A stretch of DNA of 64,000 nucleotides, from contig CALJKL010000019.1 in assembly GCA_937973555.1 (NCBI GenBank), forward strand, positions 62,001 through 126,000, read 5' to 3'. Below the pieces are notes generated by a model, which had not been told where the DNA came from, ran no database searches, and saw only the letters and a list, made by a program, of their open reading frames with translations. Each line of letters starts with the position of its first letter. Position 1 is the stretch's first letter. This document shows, in pieces, positions 60,402-64,000 of the stretch. The stretch is from an uncultured Flavobacteriales bacterium. GTDB taxonomy: Bacteria; Bacteroidota; Bacteroidia; Flavobacteriales; Weeksellaceae. The position numbers were made by a program, and so were the translations under genes.

Positions 60402-60581
60402 ATGGCAACAATTAAAGTAAAACAAGTAAGAAGTGCTATTGGTAGAACTAAAACTCAAAAGAGAACTCTTGAGGCTTTAGGTTTAAAAAAATTACACCAA
60501 GTAGTAGAGCACGAAGCAACTCCATCAATCTTAGGAATGGTAGCTGCAGTAAGACATTTAGTAGAAGTTCAGGAAAACTAA
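60402..60581 (+). CDS. rpmD: 50S ribosomal protein L30 (uL30)
   Basis: This 59-residue protein begins MATIKVKQVRSAIGRTKTQ and continues KRTLEALGLKKLHQVVEHEA, a clear uL30. It is a short gene, read from ATG 60402 to TAA 60579-60581, in the standard slot between rpsE and rplO. Confidence 0.96.
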   Translation: MATIKVKQVRSAIGRTKTQKRTLEALGLKKLHQVVEHEATPSILGMVAAVRHLVEVQEN

Positions 60582-60596
60582 TAAATTTTTAATAAG

Positions 60597-61043
60597 ATGA
60601 ATTTAAATAATATTCAACCGGCATCTGGTGCTACTCATAATTCTAAAAGAATTGGTAGAGGCCAGGGAAGTGGCAAAGGTGGTACTTCCACTAAAGGGCA
60701 CAAAGGACAAAAGTCTAGAGCCGGATACTCTCAAAAAATAGGTTTTGAAGGTGGTCAAATGCCTTTACAAAGAAGATTACCAAAATTCGGATTTAATAAC
60801 ATCAGCAGAAAAGAGTATAGAGGGATTAACCTAGATACCATCCAGGCATTAGTAGATGCTAAGAAAATTTCTGAAGTTACTAAAGAAGTATTGGTAGAAA
60901 ATGGTTTAGCAACTAAAAACGAAATAGTGAAAATCTTAGGAAGAGGAGAATTGAAATCTAAAGTTTCTATCTCTGCTCATAAATTCACTAAATCTGCAGA
61001 AGAAGCTATTGCTAAAGCAGGAGGTAACGCGATCACTCTTTAA
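60597..61043 (+). CDS. rplO: 50S ribosomal protein L15 (uL15)
   Basis: uL15 is a late 50S assembly protein. SKRIGRGQGSGKGGTSTKGH and GFEGGQMPLQRRLPKFGF are hallmark motifs; 148 residues. It precedes secY by nine bases. Confidence 0.98.
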   Translation: MNLNNIQPASGATHNSKRIGRGQGSGKGGTSTKGHKGQKSRAGYSQKIGFEGGQMPLQRRLPKFGFNNISRKEYRGINLDTIQALVDAKKISEVTKEVLVENGLATKNEIVKILGRGELKSKVSISAHKFTKSAEEAIAKAGGNAITL

Positions 61044-61052
61044 TAAAAACGA

Positions 61053-62432
61053 ATGAAAGGTTTTATACAAACACTTAAAAACATCTGGAGTTTACAAGAA
61101 TTGAGAGACAAAATTATTGTCACTCTTTCTTTGATTCTGGTGTATAGATTTGCATCTTACATCTCTTTGCCTGCCATCAATATGGCCGAAGTGGGTGATC
61201 TTTTAGATCATTTCCAAAAGCAAGGAGGCAGTAAACAAGGTGCCGGTCTTCTGGGCTTGTTATCATCTTTTACCGGTGGGGCTTTCAGCCACGCTTCTAT
61301 TTTGGCTTTAGGGATTATGCCTTACATCTCTGCATCTATTATTGTGCAGCTGATGGGGATGGCTATTCCTTATCTTCAAAAATTACAAAAAGATGGTGAA
61401 AGTGGTAGAAAAACTTTAAACCAAATTACAAGATGGTTAACCATTGGTGTTTGTTTGGTACAGGCTCCTTTCTATTTAGGAACTATTACACAAGTTTTTT
61501 TACCATACGAGCAATTTAGATCTGCATACTACATAGATCCGCAATCTATTGCTTTTTATGTTCCAAGTGTAGTGATATTAGTAGCAGGTTCTATTTTTGC
61601 AATGTGGTTGGGAGAAAAAATAACAGATAAAGGTATTGGAAATGGAATTTCTATCTTAATTATGGTAGGGATTCTTTCAAGACTTCCTTCATCTTTTATC
61701 CAGGAATATACTACTCAAACAGGTAACGGAGGTTTAGGAAGCATCATGATCCTTATCGAAGTGCTGTTCTGGTTGGTAGTGATCTTATTGGCCATTGTAC
61801 TTTCAGTAGCCGTAAGAAAAATCCCAATTCAATACGTAAGTAGAGCACATGCTACGGGAGGTTCTAGCAGAAATTTACTAGATGGAGCCAGACAGTGGAT
61901 TCCATTAAAAGTAAATGCTTCTGGAGTAATGCCTCTTATATTTGCACAGGCACTAATGTTTGTGCCAGGTTTATTGACTAAGTTTGACGATACCAATACT
62001 TTCCTGGCAGGATTCAAAAATCCTTTCAGTTGGCAGTATAATGTATTGTTAGTTCTTCTCATTATCATTTTCTCTTATTTTTACACGGCTATTACAATAC
62101 CGGTAAACCAAATGGCAGATGACTTGAAGAGAAATGGAGGCTTAATACCTAAAGTGAGACCGGGGCAAGATACAGCAAATTATTTGGATGATATTTTATC
62201 CAAAATAACCTTGCCGGGTGCAGTTTTTTTGTCTATCTTTGCAGTCCTTCCAGCTTTTGTACACGGAAGCTTTGTTCAGACTGAAGGATTCTCCCATTTT
62301 TTTGGAGGAACCTCTTTATTGATCATGGTTGGCGTAATTTTAGACACCGTTCAGCAAATCAATACGTATTTGTTGAACCATCACTATGACGGGTTGATGC
62401 AGTCTAAATTATCTAGAACATCAAACTTATAA
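61053..62432 (+). CDS. secY: Protein translocase subunit SecY
   Basis: SecY is the ten-helix channel for protein export and membrane insertion. It has the ten expected hydrophobic segments, with LGIMPYISASIIVQLMGMAI and GNGISILIMVGILSRLP as conserved regions. At 459 residues it is somewhat longer than E. coli SecY. It lies within the spc operon, as usual. Confidence 0.98.
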   Translation: MKGFIQTLKNIWSLQELRDKIIVTLSLILVYRFASYISLPAINMAEVGDLLDHFQKQGGSKQGAGLLGLLSSFTGGAFSHASILALGIMPYISASIIVQLMGMAIPYLQKLQKDGESGRKTLNQITRWLTIGVCLVQAPFYLGTITQVFLPYEQFRSAYYIDPQSIAFYVPSVVILVAGSIFAMWLGEKITDKGIGNGISILIMVGILSRLPSSFIQEYTTQTGNGGLGSIMILIEVLFWLVVILLAIVLSVAVRKIPIQYVSRAHATGGSSRNLLDGARQWIPLKVNASGVMPLIFAQALMFVPGLLTKFDDTNTFLAGFKNPFSWQYNVLLVLLIIIFSYFYTAITIPVNQMADDLKRNGGLIPKVRPGQDTANYLDDILSKITLPGAVFLSIFAVLPAFVHGSFVQTEGFSHFFGGTSLLIMVGVILDTVQQINTYLLNHHYDGLMQSKLSRTSNL

Positions 62433-62441
62433 AGTAGATAA

Positions 62442-62657
62442 ATGGCAAAACAGAAACACATAGAACAAGATGGCGTGATAGTGGAAGCACTATCAAACGC
62501 TATGTTCAGAGTGGAACTAGAAAATGGGCATGTATTAATTGCGCATATTTCTGGGAAAATGAGAATGCATTACATTAAACTTTTACCTGGAGATAAGGTA
62601 AAATTAGAACTATCTCCTTATGATTTATCAAAAGGGAGAATAACATTTAGATATTAA
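62442..62657 (+). CDS. infA: Translation initiation factor IF-1
   Basis: IF-1 blocks the A site during initiation. The 71-residue OB-fold reads KHIEQDGVIVEALSNAMFRV and HISGKMRMHYIKLLPGDKVK, both diagnostic. It sits between secY and rpmJ, an order common in bacteria. Confidence 0.98.
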   Translation: MAKQKHIEQDGVIVEALSNAMFRVELENGHVLIAHISGKMRMHYIKLLPGDKVKLELSPYDLSKGRITFRY

Positions 62658-62668
62658 ATTCAATACTA

Positions 62669-62785
62669 ATGAAAGTTAGAGCATCAATTAAGAAAAGAAG
62701 TGCAGACTGCAAAATCGTAAGAAGAAAAGGCAGATTGTACATTATTAACAAGAAGAACCCAAAATTTAAACAAAGACAAGGCTAA
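62669..62785 (+). CDS. rpmJ: 50S ribosomal protein L36 (bL36), zinc-free variant
   Basis: The 38-residue protein begins MKVRASIKKRSADCKIVRRK. The four zinc ligands of the common form (Cys11, Cys14, Cys27, His33) appear as Ser11, Cys14, Asn27 and Phe33, so the zinc ribbon is lost. It ends KFKQRQG as usual. The gene is short and lies between infA and rpsM. Confidence 0.95.
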   Translation: MKVRASIKKRSADCKIVRRKGRLYIINKKNPKFKQRQG

Positions 62786-62794
62786 AATTAAATT

Positions 62795-63172
62795 ATGGCG
62801 AGAATTGCAGGTATAGATTTACCAAAAAACAAAAGAGGAGTTATTGGTCTTACGTACATTTATGGTATCGGTAAGAGCACTGCTTCAGAAATTTTGAAGA
62901 ACGCTGGAATCAGCGAAGACAAGAAAGTCAACGAATGGAATGACGATGAATTGGCTGCCATCAGAAACTTTATCTCTGAAAACGTAAAAGTAGAAGGAGA
63001 ATTGCGTTCTGAAGTGCAATTGAACATCAAGAGATTGATGGACATAGGATGCCAACGAGGAATACGTCACAGACTGGGATTACCTTTAAGAGGCCAAAGA
63101 ACGAAAAACAATTCTAGAACCCGTAAAGGAAAGAGAAAAACTGTTGCTAACAAGAAGAAGGCAAGTAAATAA
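62795..63172 (+). CDS. rpsM: 30S ribosomal protein S13 (uS13)
   Basis: uS13 bridges to the 50S and contacts P-site tRNA. MARIAGIDLPKNKRGVIGLT and RHRLGLPLRGQRTKNNSRTR are diagnostic; 125 residues. It opens the alpha part of the cluster. Confidence 0.98.
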   Translation: MARIAGIDLPKNKRGVIGLTYIYGIGKSTASEILKNAGISEDKKVNEWNDDELAAIRNFISENVKVEGELRSEVQLNIKRLMDIGCQRGIRHRLGLPLRGQRTKNNSRTRKGKRKTVANKKKASK

Positions 63173-63183
63173 TCGTTAGAATT

Positions 63184-63573
63184 ATGGCAAAACAAACAAA
63201 AGTAGTTAAAAAAAGAAAAGTAAAAGTAGAAGCGATTGGTGAAGCACACATCCAAGCTTCTTTCAACAATATTATTATTTCTTTAACCAACAAGAACGGA
63301 GAAGTAATCTCTTGGTCTTCTGCCGGTAAAATGGGATTCAGAGGTTCTAAAAAGAACACTCCATTCGCAGCTCAAATGGCTGCTGAAAATTGCTCTTCTG
63401 TTGCTTATGAAGCAGGTTTAAGAAGAGTAAAGGTGTATGTAAAAGGACCTGGTGCAGGTAGAGAATCTGCCATCAGATCTATTCACAATTCAGGAATTGA
63501 AGTTAGTGAAATCATTGATGTGACTCCTATGCCGCACAATGGATGTAGACCACCTAAAAGAAGAAGAGTTTAA
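63184..63573 (+). CDS. rpsK: 30S ribosomal protein S11 (uS11)
   Basis: uS11 lies at the platform near the E site. AHIQASFNNIIISLTNKNGE and DVTPMPHNGCRPPKRRRV at the end are its signatures. The protein has 129 residues. rpsD follows after 17 bases. Confidence 0.98.
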   Translation: MAKQTKVVKKRKVKVEAIGEAHIQASFNNIIISLTNKNGEVISWSSAGKMGFRGSKKNTPFAAQMAAENCSSVAYEAGLRRVKVYVKGPGAGRESAIRSIHNSGIEVSEIIDVTPMPHNGCRPPKRRRV

Positions 63574-63590
63574 TTTTTTAGAATTTACCT

Positions 63591-64000
63591 ATGGCAAGAT
63601 ATATTGGACCAAAAACTAAAATTGCGCGTAAATTTGGCGCTGCAATTTACGGAGACGATAAAAGCTTCGAAAGAAGAAAAAATCAACCACCAGGACAGCA
63701 CGGACCTAACAAAAGAAGAGGTGCTAAAAAATCTGAATATGCTGTACAGTTAGCAGAAAAACAAAAAGCTAAATATACTTATGGTATTTTAGAAAGACAG
63801 TTTGCTAATTTGTTTGACAAAGCACACAGAAGCAAAGGGGTAACTGGTGAAGTTCTTTTACAATTATGTGAATCTAGATTAGATAACGTTGTATACAGAT
63901 TCGGGTTTGCAAAAACCAGATCTGCTGCAAGACAGTTGGTATCTCACAGACACATTACCGTAAATGGAGAAATTGTAAATATCCCTTCATATTTAGTAAA
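63591..64000 (+). CDS. rpsD: 30S ribosomal protein S4 (uS4), cut by window edge
   Basis: The first 136 codons are present. MARYIGPKTKIARKFGAAIY and NQPPGQHGPNKRRGAKKSEY are typical of uS4, and RLDNVVYRFGFAKTRSAARQ is the S4 RNA-binding domain. No CxxC pairs are present near the N-terminus, so this is the zinc-free type. The usual length is about 200, so about one third is missing. In E. coli S4 represses the alpha operon. Confidence 0.97.
   Translation, partial: MARYIGPKTKIARKFGAAIYGDDKSFERRKNQPPGQHGPNKRRGAKKSEYAVQLAEKQKAKYTYGILERQFANLFDKAHRSKGVTGEVLLQLCESRLDNVVYRFGFAKTRSAARQLVSHRHITVNGEIVNIPSYLV

Overview
The window looks like the chromosome of a flavobacterium, most likely the Chryseobacterium / Weeksellaceae group of Bacteroidota. 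The evidence is low GC, a SusC/SusD pair, a bacillithiol gene (bshC), a Porin_10-type porin, cysteine-free uS14/bL36/uS4 ribosomal proteins, and many promoters of the Bacteroidota form TTTG-N19/20-TAnnTTTG. No rRNA, IS element, prophage or CRISPR array was seen; two tRNA-Glu genes are present.

Layout. (1) 1-10228, minus strand: one surface-polysaccharide operon, read from ugd through rmlB, rmlA, an ABC exporter (wzm/wzt), an acetyltransferase, an FkbM methyltransferase and four glycosyltransferases, the last cut by the window edge. (2) 10314-15072, plus: rimP-nusA-infB with a terminator-like hairpin in its leader. (3) 15264-19604: an orphan SusC/SusD uptake pair. (4) 19608-29575: a secreted protein, a porin, bshC, a LysM/periplasmic-binding fusion, fabD, a GYDIA-type GHMP kinase and pckA. 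(5) 29576-31961, minus: a GC-rich structured element, aroQ, tRNA-Glu, rpsT, tRNA-Glu and a cell-wall amidase. (6) 31976-37081: lptD, ridA, a small membrane protein and an HtrA protease. (7) 37309-39449: an iron-sulfur U32 protein, a ferredoxin and 5-formyl-THF cyclo-ligase, behind Fur-like palindromes. (8) 39389-41111: a membrane protein with a possible DNA-binding domain, coupled to a lipoprotein. (9) 41282-48227: a small repeat lipoprotein, an rRNA/tRNA methyltransferase, rmuC, a DUF1801 protein, amt with a porin, dps with a PerR-like box, and a bactofilin. (10) 48260-64000: the str, S10, spc and alpha ribosomal operons, cut within rpsD.

How the parts work together. The first region makes and exports a surface glycan, and LptD in region 6 inserts LPS into the outer membrane. 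Regions 2 and 10 hold translation and transcription factors. Four promoters for translation genes (rpsL, rplC, rpsT, tRNA-Glu) share sequence beyond the core boxes. The signals most worth a second look are regulatory: Fur-like boxes before the U32/ferredoxin operon, a PerR-like box before dps, a triplicated G5 motif before amt, four ATGTTAA sites before susC, and the shared translation-gene promoter. Among proteins, the membrane regulator/lipoprotein pair of region 8 is the best candidate for an undescribed system.
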